Shown here piece by piece: positions 37,001 to 48,177 of a DNA stretch of 64,000 nt. The notes below the pieces were generated by a model, which was not told the origin of the DNA, searched no databases, and was given only the letters and a program-made list of their open reading frames with translations. A program made the position numbers and the translations under genes. The number at the start of each line of letters is the position of its first letter. Within the stretch, counting starts at the first letter, position 1. Location: positions 21,524,428-21,588,427 of the forward strand of contig NC_082610.1 of the NCBI RefSeq assembly GCF_030936135.1, written 5' to 3'. The DNA comes from Gavia stellata (taxonomy: Eukaryota; Chordata; Aves; Gaviiformes; Gaviidae).

Positions 37001-40000
37001 AACAAATGGGTCATTATGCATTAAGATGTTTGCTTTTTGACCCTTAATTTTAATTTATTTTTGGAAGCAGCTATTAAGATCTAACACTATAGCTCCCCAA
37101 GTGAGGTGATATGGATTCCTGGTTCTCTAAATTGCTCCATGGGGCTTTATAGAGCACATTCTAGCTATTTCTTAGTGTGCTGGCTTCAGATTCAGTTCCT
37201 TAACCAGAACATGCCATTGTAATTGTTCCTGTTTCATTTCATTTATTTAGCTGTGTTTTTAAATCAAGACTTTTCCTTCAGATGAAGTAATCTTCACATT
37301 GTTTTTTTTTTGTTTGTTTCCAGCTGTTAAATAGAAAATAATATGGTTTTTATATATATAAAGTAGCACTATAACTAGATAAAATTTAGACTGTGAGTCC
37401 AAAGAAGGGACTGCCTTATTATTCTTGATACAGCACTTACTAAGTGGGACTTTTTGACGCTACCGTGGTACAAACAAGTTAATTGCCTCTAGCATATAAT
37501 TTTGCTATCAATTACAGGATATAATTACCACAGGGTTGGAATCATTTCTGTGTGAACATCTGGATTCCTCCGCTACATTGTGCAATTCTATTAACTTGCA
37601 GTCAGGCTCGTCAACATCTAAACTCTGAAAAATTGCTCTGTCTTGGTGATTCTCGATAACATTACTAACTGCATCTCTTACCTCAGCCTGAAATATAAAG
37701 TTTTAAATTTTAACAGGCATGCTTTAACATCTACTTTAAATTCCAAGCAAATACAATAAATTTAAAAATTTATCTGCATAAATAATATATTTCAAAGCAA
37801 GGATTGTATTCAAATGTAATACTGAGAATAGTTAATTTACTTGTCAACAGCAGAATGATTTTTGCTTATATTTCAAGTAAAAATATTCCTGAAGAATAAC
37901 AATGAACAGTAACATACTTCACAGTAACAATGGCGTTCAGTGTCTCCAACATCATGAAGCATCAACTGATTTCTAAACTGCCTTGGAGAAGTTAGGCAAT
38001 AGTCACAGCAAATTATGCAAAACGAGAATTAATCTTGAATTATATAACTTGACTGGGGATCTCCGGAATTTAGTCTAAGTAAAACGTAGTCATCTGAGAC
38101 TGGACTGCAAACTCAGTTATACCTCTAAATCAGACTGTTCCAAAATGAACTTTTGTGACGGTGATCAACTACTGTGTGTCACAGCAATCCATCATAGATG
38201 TGGTACCTCTTGCATTTGCTGAAAACCAATTTATCACCTATCTTGCCAATCCACTAACTTACTACAGTGTCATCTTCACAAAAGCCACACTTCCAGATGA
38301 AGCCATGCCCCTATCAGTACACACTGTAAAACACCAAATGGACAACCTTGAAAAACCTGGCTACAAAATTCCAGTAATTTTCAGAAATCTCCCTTGCATG
38401 AAATACCTGAATTTCTATAGTTTGTTTTCACGTATCTAGGAAATTATATTTGAAAAATTCAAGTATTTTAAGAGAATAATTAAGTTGCCAAGAACATCTC
38501 TCCATAGGCATGGAATGCTAATGTTAAAGCCAGATTTTCATCCTCAGCTCTGTTCCTTTACATACACTGCACGTGTGAGAAAGGCTCAAATACTAATCAG
38601 CTGCCCAAGGGTATTTGGCAGAGTTCCACTAGGCAGTTTGCGTTCAGGTGGCCTTAGGAGAAGCCCCCTCCCTAACTGGCCTGAACTGGAACCAGAATGT
38701 GCAAGTGGCAGACAGGTGCCAACTGGACTTGAGCCAACAGGAACGGAAAGAGGTGAAAACCCCAGATGCTATTCTTTCTGCCTCCACAATGTTGCAGAGA
38801 GGAAATCTACGGAGCAACATTTTTCTTTCCCTCTCTTTTGTGAACAGATCAGATAGGACAGTGTTTGAAAGAACCTTTTACCCTCTGGCACTTAGAATAA
38901 ATCCCATTTTAGACATTCAAAACTTGAACAGATTCTTCCAATAATAATAAAATCTTGCATGCATACTTACTATTTCATCATAGACAGAAGCACTAGTCTG
39001 AGGTAAGCCACAGATATCACTGGAAGATTCTACTACATAAAATAAAGTGCATTTTGTTTACAAAAAAGTCAGTGTTTTACGCCAAGAACTCCTTTACAGC
39101 ATCAATAAAAGAGATTTTGATATCACTACAGCATTACATTCTTGTGAAAGAGACACTTAATATTCTTTTGTCACAGACCTGCTGGGAAAAACAGTCTTCA
39201 GTTTGGATCAGTTTTGCCCATTTGGTAAAATCAAATTAGCTTCAGGATAAACTACCTTGTAAGATCAAATCTAGCAGTCAGTTTAACCCTGAGCAGGATT
39301 GTGAACAGGTTATGGGCAGAATACATCAAACAACTGCTCACAAGCTTACCATCATCATCATCATCAGCGCAAACCACGTAACTTTCATAACCGGTGGTCA
39401 AACTTCGAAGTGAAATAAAAACATTGTTCAACTCAATTAAACAAACAAAAAAAAATTGTGCTGCAAGAAGGAATATCTTCTTCACAGTCCCTTGAAGTAA
39501 TGGGGAGGAGGTATGAGAGGAAGGGAAAATCAAAAGTAAGACTGAACTACATGGTTGAAGCAACATGAACATACATGAACAAACAGTGGTCCATTCTCCT
39601 TTCAAACATCCTTAGTTATATTAACATTATCAGAGCAGGCTCATACTGCAATTTGCCAAATCCAGAAATTAATTTATTTAGCTATTGAAATCCTTCCCTA
39701 AGCTTGTAAGGAGAGAAAAAGAAAATAAAATCCCCCTCAATCACTTGGGGCACTTACCGTTTAAGCAATTGGTCAAGGTTTGTAACTGCATAGTACTGTT
39801 TTGGATTCCTTTAAATTGATCATAACAAATAGATTTATTCTCACCTGCAACTGGAGGTATGAATGATCTGAACACCTGAAGAAAAGAATGTTTTATTTAT
39901 AACTATTTTATGTATTAAATGTTTCCTTTTTAAAAAGCCAAATGAATAAACAAAAAACTGACTTAACGTGACCTTGAAAATTGGAAGTTATTTACATTTT

Positions 40001-41982
40001 CATTAAATAATTAAGCACATAAATGCTGTGGCCTATTCAGCATTACCAGATATTGTTATATACCTTGAATACTATTTCTGCATTTTCTGCTCAACATATT
40101 TACAATTATAATCATACTTAATACCTATATTTGTATTTTCAAAACAAACCAAATGAAGAGAAAGTGGAACAAAGACAGAAACCAACTATTTTCTAGTTTC
40201 AAATTAGAATTGAGAATTGTTCGAACTGGACAATTTGCTCTCTATCTGTGTGTGCTGTGTTGCTTCTTAATATAGACAGCAGTTTAGGAGGGTAAGCAAG
40301 CAGTGTAGAAACAATCAATCAGCTTGCTTTATTTCAATAAAATTATTTATAACCTGATTAGAAATTTGTTCTAATACCTTCAAGAAACAGGGCAGATTAA
40401 GGAAACATGCAGATTTAGTGTGATAAACTGTAAGGATACTAGGAAGAGAGCTGGTCAGAAAGATTTTTTTCTAAATCTCATTTTTAGCTCCTTGTACAGA
40501 GACTAACAAATTTTCATTATCTTCAACTTGACTTTGAAGAAAGCAACTGTTTCGCCTTAATCACATCTTTATTTTCTAGAGGCTTCCACCAGTCTTTTGA
40601 ATCTTATTAACGGTTCAAAAGATTGAAGGTCTTGATTATTAAAGAACTACTGGTAATATTGAGCATGTGTGTAAACAACATTCCAACCCAGAGATGCTTT
40701 TAAACTAACCGTAACCCAAAATCGGAAAGAAAACCAAAACACATAAGGTAACTGTCACAGCAGACCTCAAGCATCTCAGGATGATATGCCACTGGGAAAC
40801 ACACAGGGCCGGGCAGTGCCAGCAATGATTTCTGTGACAGGAGGTTTCCTGCACAGACAGCCCCGCAGCTGCCACCTGGTTTCAGCCTGGCACCTCGGTG
40901 GGATACTGCAAGGGAAAATCAGACCTCCCGTTCAACCAAGTGGTTTTTGTGAGCTTTGGGGTTTTTTTTTTAATGTTTTTGATTTTTGAATCTGAGAACA
41001 GCACTGTTTGTCAAAATATTTTCACAGGAAAAAATGTCAACTGGTATACTTAATTATTTCAAGATAGCTTCTCAGAGGAAACCTTGGTGCGCCTCTAGAA
41101 GCAGCCACAGTGCAAACTTAAAATCTGGAGTTTTCTTCAGATGATAGTCTACAGCTATAAACACAGATGCAAGGACATGTGAATATTCTATATATGAATA
41201 GCCTGCATGAAGCAGTTGGATTTAGTCCTGTGAGCATCACAAAAAGCTTTATGCTGCGTACCTTTCTAGAGAGTAATTGATCCAACATTTATTTCAGCAT
41301 TGATTATTTAATTGATTTCAACATTTATTATTTAATTGATCCAAATTTATTTCTGTATTTACTATTAAGTTTGTTCTAGTACAAAAGCTATGACATAACT
41401 TTAAATATTATGTGGATCCCACAGAAGTTTTAATGTGGCAATTGGCTACATTTAAGTCACAAATAAGCATGAATATACAAAAATTCCTATTTCACTTAAC
41501 CTTACTGGTATCATTCTCACATTTTGATTGACTGTTTCTTCTGGAGAGAAAATGCTTGAAGTTGGAACACTGCAATTTTTATGGTGGATCGCTACAGAGG
41601 AAAGAAAGTGGACACCATTTGAAGGCAGATAAGGTGAATACATATGTTCAGCTTCTTCTGGAAGATTTAATTCCTTGTATTTTTCAAGATCTTCATCATC
41701 ACAGCTTTTCTTTCCATGTGGAGGTACTTCAGCTTTTACTATTGTATTTTGATTTTCAATGGTAAGTGGATACTTGAAGTGATCTGACAAACTCTCTCCC
41801 ACATTTCCAGTGCGTAAGTGATTGTCTTGACTAGATAGCAATCCTTCTTCAACGGAATTATTAATTACTGCAGTTTCCAGATTAAAGTTTTCAGAACCAA
41901 CAGGACTATTTTGACTAAATATTTCAGTTAGAAGTCCACTGTCTATTACTGATCGTATATCAAACAATATCTGATTCTCCAT
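27898..41982 (-). CDS. TESMIN: TESMIN (MTL5), CXC-domain protein, full coding span
   Basis: Spliced minus-strand gene. Coding exons: 41506-41982, 39758-39875, 38971-39029, 37529-37687, 36752-36872, 34913-34989, 33306-33397, optional 32917-32936 with 32568-32622, then 31880-31982, 30247-30384, 29521-29696 and 27898-28060. The predicted product is 560 residues without the optional pair and 585 with it; human tesmin is about 508. The identity rests on the CRC domain (two cysteine-rich CXC motifs joined by a linker with [11 protein letters not shown]), on [10 protein letters not shown] and MIPV motifs in the N-terminal half, and on the C-terminal [15 protein letters not shown] and [11 protein letters not shown]. 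The family includes LIN54, whose CXC tyrosines contact the DNA minor groove; the equivalent LYCDCF and NYCECF tyrosines are kept here. Tesmin is known as a germ-cell protein; a DNA-binding role is inferred. Next gene upstream: CPT1A, same strand. Confidence 0.93.
29521..29696 (-). CDS. TESMIN: TESMIN exon: end of CXC-2
   Basis: The acceptor ATTTGCCAG precedes 29696 and the donor is AG|GTGAAT. It encodes [20 protein letters not shown], the last cysteines of CXC motif 2, then a polar low-conservation linker of about 40 residues. It ends in phase 2. Confidence 0.93.
30247..30384 (-). CDS. TESMIN: TESMIN exon: inter-CXC linker and start of CXC-2
   Basis: Encodes 46 residues: [15 protein letters not shown] (conserved CRC linker), then [20 protein letters not shown] with the CXC-2 cysteines and the Tyr equivalent to the LIN54 DNA-contacting residue. 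The donor is the weak GAG|GTGCGT. A better donor, CAG|GTGAAC, lies 9 nt downstream and keeps the frame, so the exon may end at 30238 in some transcripts. Confidence 0.93.
31880..31982 (-). CDS. TESMIN: TESMIN exon: second half of CXC-1
   Basis: The acceptor ATCATAG precedes 31982 and the donor is AAG|GTAAAA. It encodes [19 protein letters not shown] followed by a helical-looking ETERFKAIK. It enters with the last base of a split codon: TT|A (Leu) if joined to 32568-32622, or GG|A (Gly) if joined directly to 33306-33397. Both joins are in frame. Confidence 0.93.
32568..32622 (-). CDS. TESMIN: TESMIN 55-nt exon: first half of CXC-1 (phase problem)
   Basis: The acceptor TTTGGTTCAG and donor TT|GTAAGT bound 55 nt encoding [18 protein letters not shown], the canonical opening of CXC motif 1. 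Codons and splice sites are intact. However, the exon needs one incoming base, while the preceding exon (33306-33397) delivers two, so a direct join hits a stop after a few codons. It must be skipped, or joined through another small exon such as 32917-32936. Confidence 0.72.
32751..32764. repeat. 14-bp perfect palindrome
   Basis: CACCAACGTTGGTG is its own reverse complement. It lies in a TESMIN intron, between the putative microexon and the 55-nt exon. No factor is assigned. Confidence 0.8.
32917..32936 (-). CDS. TESMIN: Putative 20-nt TESMIN microexon
   Basis: Bounded on the minus strand by GAGGCAG (acceptor) and AAAG|GTGAGAG (donor). It takes two incoming bases and leaves one, exactly the phase needed between 33306-33397 and 32568-32622, adding CNPSVK-like residues. 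The acceptor lacks a good pyrimidine tract. It is proposed from phase arithmetic and splice dinucleotides only. Confidence 0.3.
33306..33397 (-). CDS. TESMIN: TESMIN exon, proline/glutamine-rich linker
   Basis: The acceptor CTTGAACAG precedes 33397 and the donor is GG|GTAAGA. Only one frame is open, giving [19 protein letters not shown] and ending KMTSEG. It precedes the CXC region and corresponds to the low-conservation stretch before the CRC domain in mammals. Confidence 0.85.
33885..33978 (+). mobile_element. CR1 3'-end fragment
   Basis: The plus strand reads gttggatttgatgatcttaa, ggtcttttccaacctaaacg, then two attctatg octamers, the standard CR1 3' end. It lies in a TESMIN intron in antisense orientation to the gene. 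The left boundary is approximate. Confidence 0.88.
34913..34989 (-). CDS. TESMIN: TESMIN exon
   Basis: The acceptor TTCTTTTCAG precedes 34989 and the donor is GAG|GTAAAG. It completes a split Glu codon and encodes [19 protein letters not shown], matching the TALVGRFLP-type segment of mammalian tesmin. Confidence 0.9.
36752..36872 (-). CDS. TESMIN: TESMIN exon, [10 protein letters not shown] segment
   Basis: The acceptor CTCATTCCAG precedes 36872 and the donor is CAATCAG|GTACAA. It encodes [28 protein letters not shown] and NYLQS, which track mammalian tesmin closely and help fix the gene's identity. It ends in phase 1. Confidence 0.94.
37529..37687 (-). CDS. TESMIN: TESMIN exon
   Basis: The acceptor TATATTTCAG precedes 37687. 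It encodes 53 residues ([20 protein letters not shown] ... NDSNPV). The donor is GTG|GTAATT; an alternative cut 3 nt earlier would remove one Val. Confidence 0.88.
38971..39029 (-). CDS. TESMIN: TESMIN exon with NAGNAG acceptor
   Basis: Encodes [19 protein letters not shown] after a split codon; the donor is ATA|GTAAGT. The acceptor is a TAGTAG tandem: using the upstream AG starts the exon at 39032 and inserts one Val, both forms staying in frame. Confidence 0.85.
39758..39875 (-). CDS. TESMIN: TESMIN exon
   Basis: The acceptor TTTCTTCAG precedes 39875 and the donor is AACG|GTAAGT. It encodes [20 protein letters not shown] and [11 protein letters not shown]. It joins the preceding RMIP to give MIPVF, matching the conserved MIPV of mammalian tesmin. 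Confidence 0.88.
41506..41982 (-). CDS. TESMIN: TESMIN first coding exon (start codon)
   Basis: The exon body runs to the donor CCA|GTAAGG. ATG at 41982 has a strong context (A at -3, G at +4) and starts [11 protein letters not shown]; the following [20 protein letters not shown] aligns with the N-terminus of mammalian tesmin, which supports this start over an in-frame GTG two codons upstream. VHFLSSV and VRMIP are further family landmarks. The exon probably extends upstream as 5' UTR to an acceptor ACTTGTAG at 42078. It is longer and more acidic/polar than the mammalian region, accounting for the larger protein. Confidence 0.9.
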
Positions 41983-42255
41983 ACTCACGGATGGACTGTC
42001 AACTGCTTCATACTTATTCTTTTTGTTGAAGATAATTAAATTTTCTATTTCAGTATTCTTCTGAATAGTTTTTTTATCTACAAGTGAACGAAATAGTCTT
42101 AACCAAACAACACATACATTTAATACTGAAGATCAACCCAATTAACACATAACTGTGAAACTTATAATGCTGGAAGAGGTTTTTGGGGTTCTGAACCTAG
42201 CTTTCAGAAAATACAGGCCACCATGCCAACACAAACAAGCTGCTTTTACCATAAG

Positions 42256-42390
42256 AACAGAATCACAGAATCACTGAGGTTGGAAAAGACCTGTAAGATC
42301 ATCAAGTCCAACCACCAACCCAACACCGCCATGCCCACTCAACCATGTCCTGCAGTGCTATGTCTACATGTGTTTTTGAATGCATTCTTT
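42256..42390 (-). mobile_element. CR1 3'-end fragment
   Basis: On the plus strand the segment starts with the inverted octamer tail agaatcacagaatcac and continues through gacctgtaagatcatcaagt and ccaccaacccaacaccgcca. It inserted between TESMIN's promoter island and its first coding exon, presumably in intron 1. Confidence 0.9.
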
Positions 42391-42699
42391 GTAACTTTGA
42401 AACACATTAACAGCATTCGGACTTAAATCAGAATTTTGCTACTTGGCTTTAGTAGTCAAAAAAGAAGCAATCAGGTGTGAGGTAGTACACTTAGACAGCT
42501 ATAATGACACTGTTCTAACTTTGCATCAGTAAGTAGCACATCAAGACCAAACCTTAGCTGTACTCTGCGTGTCACTATTGCCAGGTGCAGACAAGGCAAG
42601 CCAAAGCTCCCCTACCCAAAGTACCACAAGGCCACCATTAAAAAGACATAGGCCAAGATCCACCTGCGCTGCCCTCGCTACTCTTCCTGGATTTACCCT

Positions 42700-43170
42700 G
42701 AGATAATATGGGGAGGGCCAAGCTACCCAAGCTTCCCTGGCCGGCCTGGGGCACGGCAGCCCCCCGAAGGCTCACGTCTCCCTGACCCACGTCCCTCAAC
42801 CGCCACCAGCTCCGGGACATCCGCGGGGCGGGGTAGGAAGCCCCGGCTGCCCTACCCCCTCGCCACGCATCGCCACGCTGGTTGCGGGGCAGAAGGGAAA
42901 GGGAGAGGCCCCACCGCCACCCCGGGCCCTCAGCGGCGGGCAGGCCGCTGCCCCTTCCCCCAGGCAGTTCACCTTCTCCCGCAGCCGGCGCCCGCCCTGC
43001 AGGGAGCGGCGGCCGCGCGCGCCACCCGCCCACGGGGCCCGGGCATGCGCCGGAGCACCGCCTCCAGCCTGCCCCCCCGCCAGCGCGCGCGGGGCTCGCG
43101 CTGCGCAGAGCAGCGGCGGGCGCGGGCGGGTCCTGCCGGGTGGGGTGGTGGGGCGCAGTCTTCGTTTGTT
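42700..43170. promoter_or_regulatory. TESMIN: CpG island, TESMIN promoter and non-coding exon 1
   Basis: The only strongly GC- and CpG-dense stretch of the window, with a GGGGCGGGG Sp1-type box near 42824-42834 and many CGCG runs at 43010-43125. It sits just upstream of the TESMIN coding exons on the minus strand. A plausible exon 1 donor, GAGAAG|GTGAAC, cuts after 42973. Long open frames here are a by-product of GC content. Transcription may also start rightwards, which sequence alone cannot show. Confidence 0.78.
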
Positions 43171-43271
43171 TTGCATTTAAAGTATAGTCTCCCTTGGAAG
43201 TTCTCTCGCATTACAAGGAGTCAAAGGTTAACCAGGACCGCGGTACGGAGTAAGAGGTTAGTTGTTGTAAC

Positions 43272-43717
43272 CCACGCAGAAGAGTGCTACCCAGCGCTGG
43301 TAAGGCCGCGCCTGGCGTGGGGTCCGGTGCTGGGCTCCCAACAAAGGGCCGTGAAGGTGACTGAGGGAGTGGAACACCTCTCCTGTGAGGAAAGGCTGAG
43401 AGAGCTGTGACTGCTCAGCCTGGAGATAGAAAGTGGATGGGAGGGTGCAAAGATGGGGCCAGGCTCGTTTCTGTGGTGCCCAGTGACAGGACCAGAGGCA
43501 ACAGGCACGAACTGAAACACTGAGGTTCCTTCTGAACATCAGGAAAGACTTTTACGCTGTGCGGGTGACTGGGCCCGGGCTCAGGTTGCCCGGGGAAGTT
43601 GTAGAGTCTCCATCCTTGGAGATATTCCAAAGCCATCTGGACACGGTCCTGGGCAACCGTGTGGTTGGACCAGGTGGCCTCCAGAGGTCCCTTCCAACCT
43701 CAACCATTCTGTGAAAT
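43272..43717 (+). mobile_element. CR1 LINE, diverged 5'-truncated copy
   Basis: Plus-strand CR1 of an older, more diverged subfamily. It has recognisable blocks such as CTCTCCTGTGAGGAAAGGCT, CAGTGACAGGACCAGAGGCA, GGTTGCCCGGGGAAGTTGTA and CCCTTCCAACCTCAACCATT, with frames interrupted. It lies between the TESMIN CpG island and the CPT1A 3' end. Confidence 0.88.
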
Positions 43718-45674
43718 AGCTGCCTTCCAGCTTCTGCTCTTACAGTCTTTTCTACAACTCGCTATGTAAGTCTTGGAATTGTCACCCCAGTGCCATAAAG
43801 TTTTCAGAGTTTAGAAAACACTCCAAACCTGCCAGGCCACTACATGTGACCATTTAAGCTAGAAGATGGTTTCCTTGAAAGCAGAAATTGAACCTGAACT
43901 TTTATATATAAAACATCTTCATTTTTAAGAAGTTGTGTGTCTTTAAAAAGACCCCAACGCAGCAACTAAAACCACGCAAAACAATTTCAAGCTACCTTTC
44001 ATCCATGAGATACCATACAATTAATCCAAGAAGAAACCGGAATAAATTTTTCCTTACACTTTTGGTTACAAAATTCCACCCCACCGGCCCCAGCTCTGCA
44101 GCCATGAAAGTTAGGGAAAAGCAGAACAAAACAAAACAAAGAAACCCCATGCTTTCTCCTCCCTTCCCAAAGGTTTCATCTAACAGCTAAGATTTTTATT
44201 CTAGTACTTCCCAACTCATTGATCTCATCTGAAGCTGATTAATCCCACGCATCACTTACAACTACAGCAACATTTTCTGAGCTTAAGATGCATCTTACAC
44301 TTTGCCACCCTTGAAAACAGGCAAAGGGGAGAGGGGGAAAAAAAACCCCCTAAAATAAATCAGTATTTTCTGTGCTTAGAAAGTTTCCACACAGCATTTC
44401 TGTTCAGACTGAACATATCAATTTACAACTTCAGTATCCAGCCTCGGTGGGAGATATTCGAAATACAACCAGGAGCTAACAGTATCTAAGAAAGGAAGTG
44501 TGAAATTGAAATCACTGTGTTCTTTCACATAGCGAAGGCTGCAACATCCAGAAAAGCAGCAAGCTGAACGACTGTGCAAATTGTCTATCACACAAAACTA
44601 TTTTGGGGGGTTTGTGTGGGTTTTTTCTTTTGTTACTGTTTTTTGGTGGTTGTTTTTTTTATTACGCGGGAATTCAAAAAACAGCACATGAACCTTTAAA
44701 GGGTAAAAAAAAATCCTCTTCAACTGTCTCAAAGTAGTCCCCAGTTTTAATACAATTTCAAAGGAGTTTTCAGGTACTGGGAATCTTCAGATAAAGCAAA
44801 TACCATTTTAACAATGTTAACTTTCTGTGCCTGAACTAGTTCTCCGCTGCCTTACCGTTCAAATTCTATGGATTATTCACTGCAAAGATCAAAACAGTGC
44901 TATCTACTAGCTTGCAGATAGGGTGTTTCACAGAACATTCCAGCAGTTATTTGGATCTCATGAAAAAAGCTCATCTAAAGTAAGACCTATGTTGTTCTTT
45001 CTACTGAACCTGAAAAAGAAACATTCCCTATTAACTAGCAAGACATGTATAAATCACTCCTAAATTAAACTGAATAGTCTGCTACTACCATTCCTAACTG
45101 GATTTAATAACAATGATTTCACAAGTCCAGAACGAGCAGCAAGGGAACTGGGAAGAAGATACAAAAGGTATTAAACATTGTACTAAGTAGTGGTGATTGT
45201 GAAATTTTATTTTATTTTTTGAAGTCACAGAAGAGGGTAAAAATTAGAGACAAAGTGTTGGATGTAAATAACCAACCATAGATGTAGATTAATTGAACAA
45301 GATAAAAAAAACTAGCTTAAATTAATGTAGTTTGTACAAGACAGCAATTGGTTGAATTAGAACCATGATTTTCAAGGTCAGGCACGCACTTCCTTAGTCC
45401 CTCACAAAACCCAAGCCTTAAAAGAACATTTAGTTTGGAATAGTGTTAATCCTGAACAATGGTAGCATCTAAATTCTGGCATGAAATAGCTGGAATAAGA
45501 AATGTGGAAAATGCACATTCGAGGTATTCCAGCCATTCCACACTGCTATTTAACGCACAGGTCAATTTATTATCATCCGACCTGTCTTTTACCACCTACT
45601 CAACCCTAATTTCAAGCTCTTAAATCACTAATTGAGAATAAGTGAGTCAAGGTTTTAGTAACAAATTAATAATT
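43718..45674. other. Spacer between TESMIN and CPT1A
   Basis: No exon or recognised repeat in about 2 kb. It separates the TESMIN promoter from the CPT1A 3' end, and both genes are read leftwards. Confidence 0.5.
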
Positions 45675-48177
45675 TTTTTCTGGAATATGAACACTTTATT
45701 ATAAAGTACACTGTACTAGAAGGTTCATTCAAATCTAGGTAATTTCAGTTACATTCCTATGGCTTTTGAGCAAAAAAGCAAGCAGTTTTACTGTATGTAC
45801 ACAATATTGAACATCAAGATTTAAATTAATTATTTATTAATAACCTACATTCACTGCGGATTTCTAAGATTTACATCCAAAAAGCATATTTTATTTACAT
45901 GCTGTTGACATTTTAAAGAAAATGAAATAAAGTCTTATCTGTTTAGGAATTATGATCTATCCCAAATTAAAAAAAGATACATTTAACACCACAAAATGTT
46001 TAAAACATTTACAATAAAAAACAGCTTTCTGTGCCAATTATACTCACTCTCTAAGAATGTAAAATTGCATTGATAACTGCACTAACTACAATTAGACTTG
46101 AAACATTTAAAACCTGAGAGTCAAATCTAAACTTTTTTTTTTAAAGAAAATCCTACAAGCTAATATGCCGTAATGTTAATTTAAGCACAGATTGGTCAGT
46201 GGTCAATAAAAAAAAAAATAAACAGTGCATTATTTCTGCAGCTCCAAAAGAATAGATCACTATAAAATTGTTGCAGTAGTTTGATAAATGCCAGGTCTAC
46301 CAGGCACACTAAGGCTTATTTCAAAGTGTCCTTCCCCACACACTGTACCTAATCAAATAATGAGGGTCTTTGGCCAATTCCTGTGAGGGTTCCTACATTT
46401 ATATAAGCATGTATTTGCTTAAGTATGCATCTGGGATCTTTGAGGTTTCCCACCTCAAACATACATATACAGGTGTTTTAATAGCTAGATCAGAGTAAAA
46501 AAAAAAAAACCACCAACATGAAGAGGCATAGAAAGTTAGAAATACTGGCCAGAAAACATTCAAAGTCTAATGAGAAGTTTTAGATCAACCCCAAAGGCCT
46601 TTTAAAATCAGCATAGCTCTGGAGCTGTATTCACTGGATTACTAAACACCATGTACCTTACATTAAAAAAAGCCCAAAAATTTGTTGCGCTAACAGGTAC
46701 ACTTTACTGCATTGCAGGATGTAAAAAGTAACCACACCTATAAAGCCTGGGGAAGAGAAGCATCGCGCACAAAGTTACTGCATTTTCTAGTAGCCATTTT
46801 ATTTCTGCACTTGGAAACATTATGCTCCTTTTTGAGTGAAATAGCTTTCCCCTCCTGCCTTGTATCCTTCAGAAACTGTGCTTGACCAAGAGCGTCTCCC
46901 AGGAGAGGTTTGAGAAGGCTAGGATTTTCCCATTCTGGAGCTATTTTCCATGGCTTTAATAGTTCGCCCTTCTCATGCTGATGGTTGGCAACGTGGCAGT
47001 GGTCCTTCCAGGCTGAAAGCAGGCAAGCTGCACTCGATGAGCCTCTACAGGCAGCCTTGCTTCCTAGACTATCCAACAGGTTGCGTCAACCTCAGTTGAA
47101 ATTCCCTGGGAACCAGAAACTCTTATCTCAAATGACTACCAATACCATGCACCAAAAATAAACACATGAGTATCTGTAGCTCTGAAATGAAGTTACTCCT
47201 GCATTTCATAGGGACTGATCTTTGCCATTTGGGAGAATTTCATTAGAGCTTTAAACCCAACTGCACCATATGGCAACATATTCAAGTCTACTTATGCCAC
47301 ATCAACCTAACTTACAATTTGAAAACTGGATCTGCATTATTACTACTTCACCTCGTTCACCACTGAGACAATGTAAAACCAACTCCCAGCATAAGATTTT
47401 TTCCTGGGTTTAGGATCTTTCTTTTTTTAAGGCACTTGCATGAACAAGCACACAGGTCCATTTATTTACACAGAAATCAAATCAACAATGTGGCAAACAT
47501 GCTTGTAAGCAATAGGAAAAATGTGATGATTGTCACTGATTAGGTGACACATTTTACTACCCAATGTAGCACTACCCAATGTTTTTTTTTTTTTTTCCAA
47601 AACAAAAAAATTTCTACGACTTGGTATGTTACAGTGGGTTATATCAGGGATTTTTTTTGGTATGTTTTACAGAAATTACCTTTAAAAAACCCCCCCAAAA
47701 CCAATGAAGGTAAACAGCCACAAGTTTTGTCATTCATTGACATAAGCCAGCAGATACATTGAAGAACATTCTGCTATTAATATATAGCAAATTGAACTTT
47801 TTCTAGTATTTGAGTTTAAGACGGTGTGTTTTATCCCTTTGATTCTGGAATACAAGTAGACTAATTTTAAGTAAAAAAAGAGCAAGTCTATACAAATTAA
47901 GAGAAAACTGCAGGAGTTAGAATACACATGACTTCATGCAATGATACTATACTTCATCCCTAGAAACACAGAAGATTTCAAAAGGCATCCTTTGTGGAAA
48001 TAAACTCTTCCGAACTACTGAAAAAAAACCCCCATTCGATACACTGATAAGGTTTTCATCGGTGATCATGAAGATGTGGACTCAGTTTCTTCGCCAGCTA
48101 CAAACCTTGCTCTCAGTCACCATTCAGAAGAGTTCTCATCCCAACAACAGGAGTTCGCTTGGCACCAATAAGGCAAA
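45675..48177 (-). other. CPT1A: CPT1A 3' UTR (inferred)
   Basis: About 2.5 kb of AT-rich sequence without repeats or exons follows the CPT1A stop and leads to an AATAAA. The length is similar to the long 3' UTR of mammalian CPT1A. The exact end is inferred, since several AATAAA-like hexamers exist. Confidence 0.55.
45695..45700 (-). terminator. CPT1A: Candidate CPT1A poly(A) signal
   Basis: TTTATT on the plus strand gives AATAAA on the minus strand, followed by a T-rich stretch when read 5'-3' on the minus strand. Earlier AATAAA copies occur around 45835 and 45893. Confidence 0.45.

Noticed and set aside
38485-38856. 123-residue plus-strand open frame within TESMIN
   Set aside because: It is intronic and antisense, with no recognisable domain and no conserved-looking splice borders; codon content looks random.
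39351-39407. Apparent TESMIN exon encoding [15 protein letters not shown] ending at a GTAAGC donor
   Set aside because: The available acceptor (TTCGAAG) leaves it needing two incoming bases, but the upstream exon gives one; the alternative phase stops at once. The aspartate run comes from a CAT/ATC trinucleotide repeat. The next exon (38971-39029) joins in phase without it.
42638-43211. Several long open frames on both strands in the GC-rich block
   Set aside because: High GC suppresses stop codons. The translations are low-complexity Pro/Arg/Gly/Ala without homology. The ATG closest to the candidate donor does not match the phase of the next TESMIN exon.
46738-47076. 112-residue minus-strand open frame
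   Set aside because: It lies in the inferred CPT1A 3' UTR and shows no splice sites or recognisable family.
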